Shown here: positions 26,143 through 36,025 of the stretch, in pieces | Position numbering within the stretch: the first letter of the stretch is position 1 | How the letters are laid out: every line of letters begins with the position of its first letter | Source of the DNA: an uncultured Pirellulaceae bacterium | GTDB lineage: Bacteria > Planctomycetota > Planctomycetia > Pirellulales > Pirellulaceae | Reading direction: 5' to 3' | DNA: 48,997 nt | Assembly: GCA_938082855.1 (NCBI GenBank) | Contig: CALKCC010000183.1 | Coordinates: 1-48,997 of the forward strand | Notes under the pieces: generated by a model | Databases searched by the model: none | The model's input: only the letters and a program-made list of their open reading frames with translations | Told to the model about the DNA's origin: nothing | Position numbers and translations under genes: made by a program

Positions 26143-27033
26143 CTAGAGTTTCTGGCCGGTAGCTTCAGCAAATTCTTCATCCAGGAAGTCACCACGTGAG
26201 TCGACCACAGCAACTAACTTTGCAGGACTGACGCTTACGTCAATCAATGCGATGTAGTGGTTGTATTCGTGCTTACCAACGTTGCCGTAGTAAGGAGCGT
26301 GCTGAAGGTTTACGAAAACACCTTCGCCAACCAGGTTACTCTCATTACCCAGACCAAGGCCGATCAGGACGGAAGTCGCATTACCGCCGACTTTTACATT
26401 GTTGTATCCATCGGTTCCAGGATTCCAAATCATTACTTCGGGAGCTGTCGTGCCGCTCAAAGACATTGCAAAACCACGACCTCGATTCTCGGCAGCACCA
26501 CTTGGTACTGAGAATGCATGCTGAGGAATGGAGATGTCAGCAATCGCATCCACGGTGCAGGCAACATCGCCCACAGCTTTGATTGTCAACGCGTTATCTT
26601 CACCTGAGCCGTTTCCAGCAAGATCCAAATAACGAATGCGGTCGATACCAGCTGAGGTAAGAGCACCTTCTTGAGCGGCGGTTAGTGCACCTAGAGTGAA
26701 CTTTCCAGCCAACTTGCTTCCCAGGTGACCTGCTTTAGCGTATGCACTACCACCAGTAGCTACGTTGTCTACTAGTGTGGAGTTATATGTGTTTCCAGTT
26801 GGAGTACAGGCAGCCATCGATTCCAGATTGTTAGGAAGACCACCCTCGGTCGTCTGGTACATCAGGAATGCTTCGGTAACAGCAGCGATCGAGTGAGTTG
26901 CTGTGCCTTTGGCAGCTTTATCTTCCAAACCACCATAACTGGTGATAATTGCACCACCAACGATTGCCAACATGGCGACTACCATGAGGACTTCTAGTAG
27001 AGTAAAACCTGCTCTTTTCATTGAACGTTTCAT
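26143..27033 (-). CDS. Prepilin-like protein, probable major pseudopilin, 296 aa
   Basis: First gene of the pilus locus. Short basic leader MKRSMKRAG|FTLLEVLMVVAMLAIVGG with Glu at +5, the canonical prepilin signal, then a helix (EAFLMYQTTEGGLPNNLES) like that of GspG. The mature domain of about 287 residues is Gly/Ala/Asn-rich and ends in HYIALIDVSVSPAKLVAVVDSRG. A ribosome site AGGG lies nine bases before the ATG. First position and own upstream region (with three dyad motifs) suggest it is the most highly expressed pilin, but this is inference. A gap of about 125 bases follows before the next pilin. Confidence 0.86.
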   Translation of the reverse strand: MKRSMKRAGFTLLEVLMVVAMLAIVGGAIITSYGGLEDKAAKGTATHSIAAVTEAFLMYQTTEGGLPNNLESMAACTPTGNTYNSTLVDNVATGGSAYAKAGHLGSKLAGKFTLGALTAAQEGALTSAGIDRIRYLDLAGNGSGEDNALTIKAVGDVACTVDAIADISIPQHAFSVPSGAAENRGRGFAMSLSGTTAPEVMIWNPGTDGYNNVKVGGNATSVLIGLGLGNESNLVGEGVFVNLQHAPYYGNVGKHEYNHYIALIDVSVSPAKLVAVVDSRGDFLDEEFAEATGQKL

Positions 27034-27121
27034 TTCAATATTCCCTAAACTATTTATCCGAACTGCTATCCCAACAGTCCTCTATTTGGTTTACACACCC
27101 AAGAGATCAAAGAGCTTTAAC

Positions 27122-27136
27122 TGAGATTACTTCTCA
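27122..27136. promoter_or_regulatory. Dyad TGAGA-N5-TCTCA (candidate operator)
   Basis: TGAGA TTACT TCTCA, perfect 5-bp dyad with 5-base spacer, 89 bases upstream of the first pilin ATG. Same pattern as at 13484 and 27258. Confidence 0.5.
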
Positions 27137-27150
27137 ATCAACAACCGACT

Positions 27151-27175
27151 CTTAATGAGATTCTGTATCATTAAG
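27151..27175. promoter_or_regulatory. Dyad CTTAATGA-N9-TCATTAAG containing a degenerate TGAGA-N5-TATCA
   Basis: A perfect 8-bp inverted repeat with a 9-base spacer. Inside it, TGAGA TTCTG TATCA (27156-27170) is a one-mismatch copy of the same motif, 34 bases (about three helical turns) from the 27122 copy. Could be an operator or a hairpin in a leader RNA; it has no T-run, so it is not a terminator. Confidence 0.45.
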
Positions 27176-27257
27176 GATATATTACCCACTTAACTTGTTG
27201 GCGGAAAGTAGCTAAATCCACTTTTGGCATAAAAAGCTGTAAAAACTACTGGCGTTA

Positions 27258-27274
27258 TTGAGATTTCATCTCAA
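27258..27274. promoter_or_regulatory. Dyad TTGAGA-N5-TCTCAA (candidate operator)
   Basis: Perfect 6-bp dyad TTGAGA TTTCA TCTCAA, extended outward by TTA/TAA with one bulged base. It lies about 225 bases upstream of the first pilin gene and 134 bases upstream of the plus-strand PQQ-like gene. Its spacer differs by one base from that of the 13484 copy. Confidence 0.5.
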
Positions 27275-27407
27275 ATAACTGCTTTCGGAGTGTTATTTAG
27301 AAATCTAGTGCTAATTGGACGTATTCAAAAGTCTGGCAGATACAATAATCCTTCTAACTCGGGACTCCTTCCTAAATAAATCCTGTTACTTGCACACCAT
27401 AACATCC

Positions 27408-28784
27408 ATGCCATACATTACTCGACGAACATTCTTCGCACTCCTCACAACTATCATCCTCACGTCATTTGGACTTGATCTACATGCCGAGGACTGGAGT
27501 CAATGGCTTGGCAATCAACGTGATGGCATCTGGCGCGAATCAGGAATTCTGAAGCAGTTTCCAGAAGCTGGTCCTAAGCTACTGTGGAAGACATCGATCG
27601 GTAGTGGATACTCAGGACCGTCAGTCTCTAACGGCAAAATCTATGTCATGGATCGCATTGAAAGTGCTGATCCTAAAACTGCTAAAGACCTACATGATGG
27701 AAACCCGCCGAAAAACTACAACTTTGTTCGCAAGCTCATTCCAGGCAAGGAACGTATGCTCTGTCTGGATGAAAAGACGGGCGACATCCTTTGGTCTCAC
27801 GAATGGGACTGCCCTTATACCTCGGTCGCTGCCTATGCCATCGGACCGCGTGTAACTCCAACTGTGGATGGGAACCGAGTTTACGCCTTGGGCGCTGAAG
27901 GGCACTTCTATTGCTTTGACAGCCAGAACGGAGAAGTCATTTGGTCCCGCGACTTTAAAGAAGACTATGATTTAGTAATCCCCGAGTGGGGAACTGCGGC
28001 TCATCCGCTAGTAGATGGCGACAACATCATTAGTATTGTTGGCGGACAGGATACAACCGTCGTTGCCTTCAATAAATTCACCGGCAAAGAAGTCTGGCGT
28101 GCCCTATCATCCAAGCAACCAGGCTATTGCCCACCGATCATCTATACCATCAATGGCATCCGGCAACTCATCATCTGGCATGGTGATGGACTTGAATCGG
28201 TCGACCCTCAAACCGGTGAAGTGTTTTGGTCAGTCCCTGTTATTCCTACTTACGGCATGTCCATCGGACATCCAGTCCTACACGGAAATAAGCTCTACAT
28301 GATGGCCTGGGCACGTGTGTCCGCCTGCGTCGAAGTGTCCGATTCCGGAAAAGCAGCCAAGTTGGTCTGGGAAGGTGATACCAATATTGGAATCGGCGGA
28401 GTGTTTTGCACAGCCGTTATCCAAGACGGATTCATTTATGCCTGTGGTATCAGCGGGCGATATACTTGTGCCAAACTAGACGATGGCACAAAACTCTGGA
28501 CCACTTACAAACCCGCAACCGGCGCTCGCCCCGGAGCCTGGGGCAATGTCTTCACCATTAAGCACGAAGATCGGTATTTCCTCGCCAATGACTTAGGCGA
28601 GTTGATCATCGCCAATCTCAGTCCAGAAGGATATGACGAAGTCAGCCGTACCAAATTAATCGAGCCTACCCATTGGGTTGCCGGACGGACGCTAGTCTGG
28701 TCGCACCCGGCATTTGCGAATCGCTGTATCTATCTTCGCAACGACAAAGAAATCCGCTGTTACTACCTGGGTGAAGATCAATAA
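27408..28784 (+). CDS. Exported PQQ-like beta-propeller protein
   Basis: A 458-residue protein with a likely twin-arginine signal (MPYITRRTFFALLTTIILTS; R6-R7) and then a pyrrolo-quinoline-quinone-like propeller with repeated blades: LCLDEKTGDILWSHEW, YCFDSQNGEVIWSRDF, VAFNKFTGKEVWRAL, ESVDPQTGEVFWSVP and AKLDDGTKLWTTY. Such planctomycete proteins are annotated as PQQ-binding-like or outer-membrane-assembly BamB-like; whether it binds a cofactor is unknown, and no cysteine pair or heme site stands out. The ATG at 27408 is preferred to the in-frame TTG at 27315. It is divergent from the pilus locus and converges with the ankyrin gene. Confidence 0.83.
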   Translation: MPYITRRTFFALLTTIILTSFGLDLHAEDWSQWLGNQRDGIWRESGILKQFPEAGPKLLWKTSIGSGYSGPSVSNGKIYVMDRIESADPKTAKDLHDGNPPKNYNFVRKLIPGKERMLCLDEKTGDILWSHEWDCPYTSVAAYAIGPRVTPTVDGNRVYALGAEGHFYCFDSQNGEVIWSRDFKEDYDLVIPEWGTAAHPLVDGDNIISIVGGQDTTVVAFNKFTGKEVWRALSSKQPGYCPPIIYTINGIRQLIIWHGDGLESVDPQTGEVFWSVPVIPTYGMSIGHPVLHGNKLYMMAWARVSACVEVSDSGKAAKLVWEGDTNIGIGGVFCTAVIQDGFIYACGISGRYTCAKLDDGTKLWTTYKPATGARPGAWGNVFTIKHEDRYFLANDLGELIIANLSPEGYDEVSRTKLIEPTHWVAGRTLVWSHPAFANRCIYLRNDKEIRCYYLGEDQ

Positions 28785-28824
28785 AGCAGTCAGAGTAGTC
28801 CGTCAGCATTTCTGAGATTTAGGA

Positions 28825-29679
28825 CTAATCCAAGTCTTCACTAGCTTTAGGGCTTAGGAGCTCTTTAATCTCTGCGATCTCTGCTTCGGCTTCCTGAGGA
28901 GCCTTTTCAAGATACTCCAAAGCGGTCATTCCTTTGGAATCCTTGATCGCGGAATCTGCGCCTGCATTTAACAACAACCTGACTCCATCATTGTTCGCGG
29001 CGGCGACAGCCCAATGCAATGGCGTGGAAGCTTCTTCCGTTTGTGCCAGCGCGTTTACATCGGCACCACGTTTTATCAACAAATCAGCTGCCTGATTGGA
29101 AAACTCACTCACTGCCACATGTAGAGCCGTTGCACCATGAGCTGGATCTCCTGACAAATCGAGTCTCTCGTTGATATCTTCTCCATTGGATAAGTGATAA
29201 TCCACTGCCGTCAAATCATCTATGGCAGCCGCTTTCCAGAGTGTGGACTCCAAATCTGGAAGCACACCTCCATCTGTACCCAATGCCACACCCAGTATCG
29301 TTACCAATGGAGCGTGTCGTACAAATTCTGCCGTTGCTAAGGCGGTCAATCCATCAACATTGACCAGTGTGAGATCGGCTCCTTGCGCAATGAGATATTC
29401 TGCAATATCAACCTGCCCTCGGTAAGCCGCGATATGCAATGCTGTGGCTCCTCGATCATCCTGAGTGTCGATATCGATTCCAGTCTCAATCGAAAGGATG
29501 ACGGTATCTAAATCGCCGTCATTCACAGCCTGGAAAAATGCCTTAGCCTCTCCTTCGATCTTACCCGGGACAAAAGCAACCTCCTGAGATGTATACACAT
29601 CTTCCGGCTCATCACAGCCTAAGACGGCGAGCAATAGCAAAGCGATTAGGTGTCGTTTCTTTACCATTTTCAACTTCAT
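28825..29679 (-). CDS. Ankyrin-repeat lipoprotein
   Basis: A 284-residue lipoprotein. The leader MKLKMVKKRHLIALLLLAVLG ends at a lipobox (AVLG|C). Four to six ankyrin repeats follow, visible as DRGATALHIAAYRGQVDIAEYLIAQGAD (broken by normal spacing), DGLTALATAEF, HGATALHVAVSEFSNQAADLLIKRGAD and STPLHWAVAAANNDGVRLLLNAGAD. Such proteins usually make protein contacts at the cell surface or periplasm. The open frame extends upstream to 29757, but those residues are hydrophilic and would block the signal; the ATG at 29679 (or 29667) is chosen. The partner is not evident. Confidence 0.82.
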   Translation of the reverse strand: MKLKMVKKRHLIALLLLAVLGCDEPEDVYTSQEVAFVPGKIEGEAKAFFQAVNDGDLDTVILSIETGIDIDTQDDRGATALHIAAYRGQVDIAEYLIAQGADLTLVNVDGLTALATAEFVRHAPLVTILGVALGTDGGVLPDLESTLWKAAAIDDLTAVDYHLSNGEDINERLDLSGDPAHGATALHVAVSEFSNQAADLLIKRGADVNALAQTEEASTPLHWAVAAANNDGVRLLLNAGADSAIKDSKGMTALEYLEKAPQEAEAEIAEIKELLSPKASEDLD

Positions 29680-29842
29680 CAATTCTCTAAAACCAGACGG
29701 CCGGTTCCTTCCCTTGTCCCCCTCGTACCACTGTCCTTCACTATAACAGTCCGTCAATCATCCTGTGATACTTCCTGCAAGACGATGCCTGTAATTGTTG
29801 GAGGAATAAAGTAGTGCTAAATTGAATGTTCTCTGCTGGTGA

Positions 29843-32098
<2,256 letters not shown>

Positions 32099-32112
32099 CG
32101 CAAACCTCGGCC

Positions 32113-32148
32113 GATGCTAAGCCTGATGCAAAGCCTGATGACAAGAAA
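32113..32148 (+). repeat. Three 12-base tandem repeats GATGCTAAGCCT
   Basis: GATGCTAAGCCT, GATGCAAAGCCT and the diverged GATGACAAGAAA lie in tandem between icd and the aldo/keto reductase. One frame reads DAKPDAKPDDKK, like a Lys/Asp/Pro-rich protein tail, but this frame is not joined to either gene. Confidence 0.7.
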
Positions 32149-32159
32149 GCCCACCTGCC

Positions 32160-33071
32160 ATGTTGCCCAAACGTACTCTCGGTAAAACCGATCTCGAAGT
32201 GACCCAACTGGGATATGGCAGCATGGGCCTACGTGGCCCCGCAACGTGGGGAGTCCGTGTAGTCGATGACGAAGCCGCAGATCAATTCCTGAACCTCGTA
32301 CTAGACAGTGGCATCAACTTCATCGACACGTCACCCGATTACGGAGTCAGTGAAGAACGCATTGGCAGGTTTATTGGTTCACGGCGTGACGAGTATTACC
32401 TCGCTACGAAATGTGGATGTGATTACGTCCAGCACGAAGATCACCTTGAAGTGCTGCATACCTGGTCGAGTGATGTGCTAAAGAGGAATATCGAAACAAG
32501 TTTACAGCGACTGCAAACTGACACGATCGATCTTCTGCAGTTTCACGGAGGCGATGCAGAGACGATCCAAAGAGCTGGTTTGATTGACACGTTGCTGGAC
32601 TTTAAGCAACAGGGACTGATTCGCTTCATCGGGTCCTCAAGTTCCTTACCTCACCTGCCTGGCATGATTGAATTGGGAGTCTTTGACACAATTCAAATGC
32701 CATATTCCTGTCTGGCGCCACGTCACCACGAATGGATGACCAAAGCGGCTGAATCAGGCGCGGGCATCATTATTCGCGGAGGCATCGCTCACGGCGGCCC
32801 CGACGCAGAGATTGATCGCCCCGCGTTGTTCGATGTTTGGGCTCAGGCTGCATTAGATGAGTTACTTGTAGATGGCATGAGCCGATCTGAACTCATACTT
32901 CGTTACACCATTAGTCATCCACACTGCGATACGACCATTGTCGGCACATGTAACCCTGACCATCTCGAAGAAAATATCAAGAGCATTACCAAAGGGCCAC
33001 TCGACACATCTCTCTATGACGAAGTGACTATCAGAGTAAGACAGGTATTAGACACCTCTGAGGCTGAGTAA
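32160..33071 (+). CDS. Aldo/keto reductase
   Basis: A 303-residue (beta/alpha)8 NAD(P)H-dependent oxidoreductase. The N-terminus MLPKRTLGKTDLEVTQLGYG is typical of the family. Catalytic tetrad candidates: Asp in INFIDTSPDYG (about 50-60) with Tyr at the end of that motif, Lys in YLATKCG (about 84) and His in DLLQFHGG (about 122). The cofactor end has IVGTCNPDHLEENI. No signal peptide. It starts 61 bases after icd in the same direction, a gap that holds a three-copy 12-base repeat. A hairpin covers the stop codon. Substrate unknown. Confidence 0.9.
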   Translation: MLPKRTLGKTDLEVTQLGYGSMGLRGPATWGVRVVDDEAADQFLNLVLDSGINFIDTSPDYGVSEERIGRFIGSRRDEYYLATKCGCDYVQHEDHLEVLHTWSSDVLKRNIETSLQRLQTDTIDLLQFHGGDAETIQRAGLIDTLLDFKQQGLIRFIGSSSSLPHLPGMIELGVFDTIQMPYSCLAPRHHEWMTKAAESGAGIIIRGGIAHGGPDAEIDRPALFDVWAQAALDELLVDGMSRSELILRYTISHPHCDTTIVGTCNPDHLEENIKSITKGPLDTSLYDEVTIRVRQVLDTSEAE

Positions 33072-33142
33072 TTCCTTAGCCTCAGGCTCCAAAGAACCAC
33101 TCTCTCGTCCAGCGAGTGGACAAGCGTTCTGAGTTTCTAAAT

Positions 33143-34048
33143 CTATTTTGCGACCGTGTGGGATTTCACGAACAGATAAAGTCGCTTGGCGTTCATGCCT
33201 GAATAGAATATGCGACCGCCATGTTTCCCCTCGGGGATACGGTGAAAAGTGATTGGCAATCCTGCTTGCTTATAGGCTTTGTCAATCGCTTCCGATTGGT
33301 CGATCAAAACGGTATTATCTTTCTCGCCATGAAATACCAGAAACGGAGGATCGTCCTTAATTACGTGAAATTTGGCCGAGGCCTGCTTTGCAATGTCGAC
33401 TAACTGATCCGCTCCACCGCCAAGAAGGTTGTAAACAACCGATCCCTTTTGATTGGCTCGGGAGGGTTGAGTTTTACTTCGCAGGACAAAATCTGTAGCA
33501 CCATAGTAATCGACCACAGCCTGGACTCGGGATGATTGATCCAGATTCCCACCAACATCTCCTTCTAACGATTCGACGTCACCGGTCGTGCCCATTAACG
33601 CAGCAAGATGGCCGCCCGCACTGGATCCACTGACAACAATCCTATCTGCGTTGTATCCGTACTCATCGGCGTGAGCCCGAAGCCAGCGAACCGCTCCCTT
33701 ACAGTCATGGATTTGAGCCGGCCAAATGCCTACATCCACCAAACGGTAGTTGATGCTGGCGACCGTAAAACCAAAATTGGAGAGCCACGAAATGGAGCAA
33801 CTCGACTTGCTGCCTTGATGCCATCCACCGCCGTGAATCCAGACCACCAATGGCGATCCCTGTGGTTCTTTTGGCAGATACAAATCAAGCAATAACTTGT
33901 GAGCGCCTACGGTCGCATATTCAATGTCAGTCACCTTCTTACCAGTCAATTTGACCTGGCTTGGATTCTCTTGCTGAGTGAATTCATCAATCGACTGTTG
34001 GGCCACACAAGAGCCGCAAACCAATAGAAGTATCATGAAGCTACGCAT
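33143..34048 (-). CDS. Secreted alpha/beta hydrolase (HSL/BD-FAE-type esterase)
   Basis: A 301-residue exported esterase. Signal peptide MRSFMILLLVCGSCVAQQ. Oxyanion-hole motif HGGGWHQG (about 70-77), nucleophile elbow GSSAGGH (Ser near 142), Asp in FHGEKDNTVL (about 242) and His in EGKHGGRIF (about 276) make a complete triad. The family includes carbohydrate and feruloyl/acetyl esterases common in planctomycetes. Ribosome site AAAGGTGA ends four to six bases before the ATG. Converges with the aldo/keto reductase gene. Substrate not known. Confidence 0.9.
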   Translation of the reverse strand: MRSFMILLLVCGSCVAQQSIDEFTQQENPSQVKLTGKKVTDIEYATVGAHKLLLDLYLPKEPQGSPLVVWIHGGGWHQGSKSSCSISWLSNFGFTVASINYRLVDVGIWPAQIHDCKGAVRWLRAHADEYGYNADRIVVSGSSAGGHLAALMGTTGDVESLEGDVGGNLDQSSRVQAVVDYYGATDFVLRSKTQPSRANQKGSVVYNLLGGGADQLVDIAKQASAKFHVIKDDPPFLVFHGEKDNTVLIDQSEAIDKAYKQAGLPITFHRIPEGKHGGRIFYSGMNAKRLYLFVKSHTVAK

Positions 34049-34189
34049 AGGTCACCTTTTGTCATCCATCCAATGATTATTGAAAATCCAAAGGGCCAAG
34101 AACTCGCCCTCAGTCGTATTGTTACACGAATTTCTGCTCTCGACACCCACCCAACCGGATTTCCATTTTTCTCCCTAATTCCTAAGCCC

Positions 34190-34208
34190 CAATAGGTGAC
34201 ACCCACTC
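34190..34208 (+). repeat. REP-like motif copy 1, left arm of 19-bp inverted repeat
   Basis: CAATAGGTGACACCCACTC. Perfect inverted match to 34358-34376, 149 bases apart. Also a near-identical direct match to copy 2 (18 of 19 over AGGTGACACCCACTCATTC). Confidence 0.85.
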
Positions 34209-34271
34209 ATTCTCAGGTATTTCCCCCCAATTTCCGCTCGCCAAAAACCAGTATTCAATCAAGTACCGATC

Positions 34272-34290
34272 AGGTGCCACCCACTCATTC
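34272..34290 (+). repeat. REP-like motif copy 2
   Basis: AGGTGCCACCCACTCATTC, differing at one base from copy 1 (34194-34212), same orientation. Confidence 0.8.
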
Positions 34291-34357
34291 AATTCCGATC
34301 GAATCTACACAAACTCTGTAAAAACAGCTGTTTCAGGGGTCACAAGCAACAATCCAA

Positions 34358-34376
34358 GAGTGGGTGTCACCTATTG
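34358..34376 (-). repeat. REP-like motif copy 3, right arm of 19-bp inverted repeat
   Basis: GAGTGGGTGTCACCTATTG, the exact reverse complement of copy 1. Confidence 0.85.
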
Positions 34377-34409
34377 AGGCTCTCGGGATTGGACTCTGGG
34401 GCTTCGATC

Positions 34410-34423
34410 GAGTGGGTGTTACC
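34410..34423 (-). repeat. REP-like motif copy 4, overlapping the permease stop
   Basis: GAGTGGGTGTTACC, reverse orientation. Its GGTAAC core supplies the TAA stop (34421-34419) of the ABC permease gene, so the repeat reaches into the coding end. Confidence 0.7.
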
Positions 34424-35312
34424 GATTTCGTCGGAAGAGAGTGGTGGGAATGAGTAGAACGGCCACCAAAAAGATGGTTAATTGCTCGGATGGGAATCCT
34501 GTAGACCAACCTGGAATTAACTCGCCCATGAAGACCAATAAAGTGCAGGCTACGGCTATCACCGGACTGACAAGTAGGACTCCGCACATGGATCGACAGA
34601 TACTTCTCGCGACAAACACCGGCAGCACTAACATGCCGAACGTGAAAATCACGCCTGAAAAGCGAATGCTAAATCCAATGCAAACTGCTAGCCAAATGGC
34701 ATACCCCCACTGCCAACGGCTATTTTTAATTCCTACCGCCCCAGCCATTTCCGGATCTGTCGCCACTAGCATCTGTGTTCGCCAGGTTTTGATAAACAAT
34801 CCAACAGTAACTAACGCAACAACTGTCAGGAGCACATTCTCACTTTGCACTGCTCCTAAAATACTTGATGAGTGAACTCTGTGAATCTCCTCCAGACTAT
34901 GAGGACTGTTGGCAACCAGCAGATTAGCGCCCACCGTGGAAAACAGGAAGATCCATCCGATTCGAGCTTCATAAGAATTCCTGGTCTTACCTCTACCGAC
35001 AACGACCAACGAGGCAATGATCGCAGTTGTGACTGCCATGAGTGTTTTAAATGCATCGGAATGTAACCACTCATCAGCATGGATATCATCCGGAGTATGA
35101 TGATGCACGGTGGAGTACTGAGCGATCATGAGAGCAATCGCGATTCCTAAAGTAGAAGCTGACGAAATTGCTGCTCCCTTGAATATCTGATTGCGAGCTA
35201 CCACAGGCACGCCAACAATTGCGAGCGTCAGGGCTATCAGCAGCCCTTGTACAAACATGTTCTTGTACAAAGACCAATTGAACGCGAGGTCTTCATAGAA
35301 TGACGATTCCAT
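34419..35312 (-). CDS. Metal ABC transporter permease (ZnuB/MntB family)
   Basis: Inner-membrane permease of a zinc/manganese-type ABC-3 importer, 297 residues, with about eight membrane helices. Family features include GVPVVARNQIFKGAAISSA near 34-52 and the coupling helix region TWRTQMLVATDPEMAGAVGI. The loop after helix 2 is rich in histidine and acids (H70, H71, H72, D75, D76, H78, D80, E81, H84), a possible metal-collecting loop; a second short loop has SPHSLEEIHRVH. Start ATG 35312 overlaps the ATPase stop by one base (TGATG). Zinc versus manganese cannot be decided from sequence. Last gene of the importer operon. Confidence 0.9.
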   Translation of the reverse strand: MESSFYEDLAFNWSLYKNMFVQGLLIALTLAIVGVPVVARNQIFKGAAISSASTLGIAIALMIAQYSTVHHHTPDDIHADEWLHSDAFKTLMAVTTAIIASLVVVGRGKTRNSYEARIGWIFLFSTVGANLLVANSPHSLEEIHRVHSSSILGAVQSENVLLTVVALVTVGLFIKTWRTQMLVATDPEMAGAVGIKNSRWQWGYAIWLAVCIGFSIRFSGVIFTFGMLVLPVFVARSICRSMCGVLLVSPVIAVACTLLVFMGELIPGWSTGFPSEQLTIFLVAVLLIPTTLFRRNR

Positions 35313-36025
35313 CAAACTGCCTCCCCGAACAATTCGGACAGCGCAGAAAACTCCTCGGACTGCAGAACTTGAATGGAGTCATCTTTTACATAGGCACAGT
35401 GCGTTCCGTACTTCTCTACCGCTGCCCAGTTATGAGACACAACAATCAGTGTAATTCCATCTTGCTGGTTTAGCTCAAGCAGTTGCTGCAGGAGAACTCG
35501 TTGGATATCGACATCCAACCCACTGGTAGGCTCATCAGCAATAATCACCTGTGGCCGACGCACTAAAGCTCGGGCAATTCGCACTCGCTGTTGTTGCCCG
35601 CCGGACAGACTCCAATAACTATGTTTCGTTAGGTCTTCCAAATGCATGCGTTCGATCGCATATTGCAGATTCGACCGCAACTCTGCTTTGGTATATCGAA
35701 GTCCCACTGAACCGAGCGAAATAAACTCTTCCACGGTCGTCGGCAGCGTATCATCTGATTGATTGAATTGAGGGACGAATCCCAATTTGGAATGATCTGT
35801 AAAGTCGCCTCCAAATTCCAGCGTTCCTTCTAGCGGCGATAGCTGTCTCAATAAGGCACGTATTAGTGTCGTTTTCCCCGTACCGTTTTTTCCAACGACG
35901 AACCAGAATTGCCCGTCGTGAATACTCAGATTGATATTTCGCAGAATTGCTTTACGTGCATAACCCAATGCGAGATCAGTCGCATTAACCACTATGGAAT
36001 TCTGTTGTGGCACGGAATTACTCAC
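35312..36025 (-). CDS. Metal ABC transporter ATP-binding protein (ZnuC/MntC-like)
   Basis: A 237-residue cytoplasmic ATPase. Walker A GKNGTGKTT (about 43-51), Q-loop in FVPQFNQ, signature LSGGQQQR (about 143-150), Walker B VIIADEPTSGLD (about 163-174) and H-loop in IVVSHNW are all present. Q/FVPQ and NQ spacing fit the zinc/manganese subfamily. It overlaps the binding-protein gene by eight bases and the permease gene by one, so the three are a single coupled operon. Confidence 0.93.
   Translation of the reverse strand: MSNSVPQQNSIVVNATDLALGYARKAILRNINLSIHDGQFWFVVGKNGTGKTTLIRALLRQLSPLEGTLEFGGDFTDHSKLGFVPQFNQSDDTLPTTVEEFISLGSVGLRYTKAELRSNLQYAIERMHLEDLTKHSYWSLSGGQQQRVRIARALVRRPQVIIADEPTSGLDVDIQRVLLQQLLELNQQDGITLIVVSHNWAAVEKYGTHCAYVKDDSIQVLQSEEFSALSELFGEAV

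Larger units (their letters stand above)
27034..27407. other. Divergent promoter region of the pilus locus with three dyads
   Basis: About 375 bases without a gene between the first pilin (minus) and the PQQ-like protein (plus). It contains the dyads at 27122, 27151 and 27258, listed separately. I found no convincing sigma-70 or sigma-54 promoter in either direction. The region is AT-rich compared with the genes. Confidence 0.65.
34049..34418. other. Intergenic region carrying REP-like repeat cluster
   Basis: About 370 bases without a gene between the esterase and the ABC permease. It holds four copies of a GGTGACACCCACTC-type motif, two in each orientation, and a fifth degenerate one near 34142 (GACACCCACCC). 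Nothing else coding was seen. Confidence 0.75.

Noticed and set aside
27226-27241. TGGCATAAAAAGCTGT as a sigma-54 promoter
   Set aside because: The GG and GC elements are 10 rather than 12 bases apart and it points away from the pilin genes.
28790-28834. TAGTCC / GGACTA inverted repeat between the PQQ-like and ankyrin genes as a terminator
   Set aside because: Only six pairs with an 18-base loop and no T-run.
33060-33083. Hairpin GAGGCTGAG / CTTAGCCTC over the aldo/keto reductase stop as a terminator
   Set aside because: The stem is real (one G-U) but no T-run follows in either direction, so termination cannot be supported.
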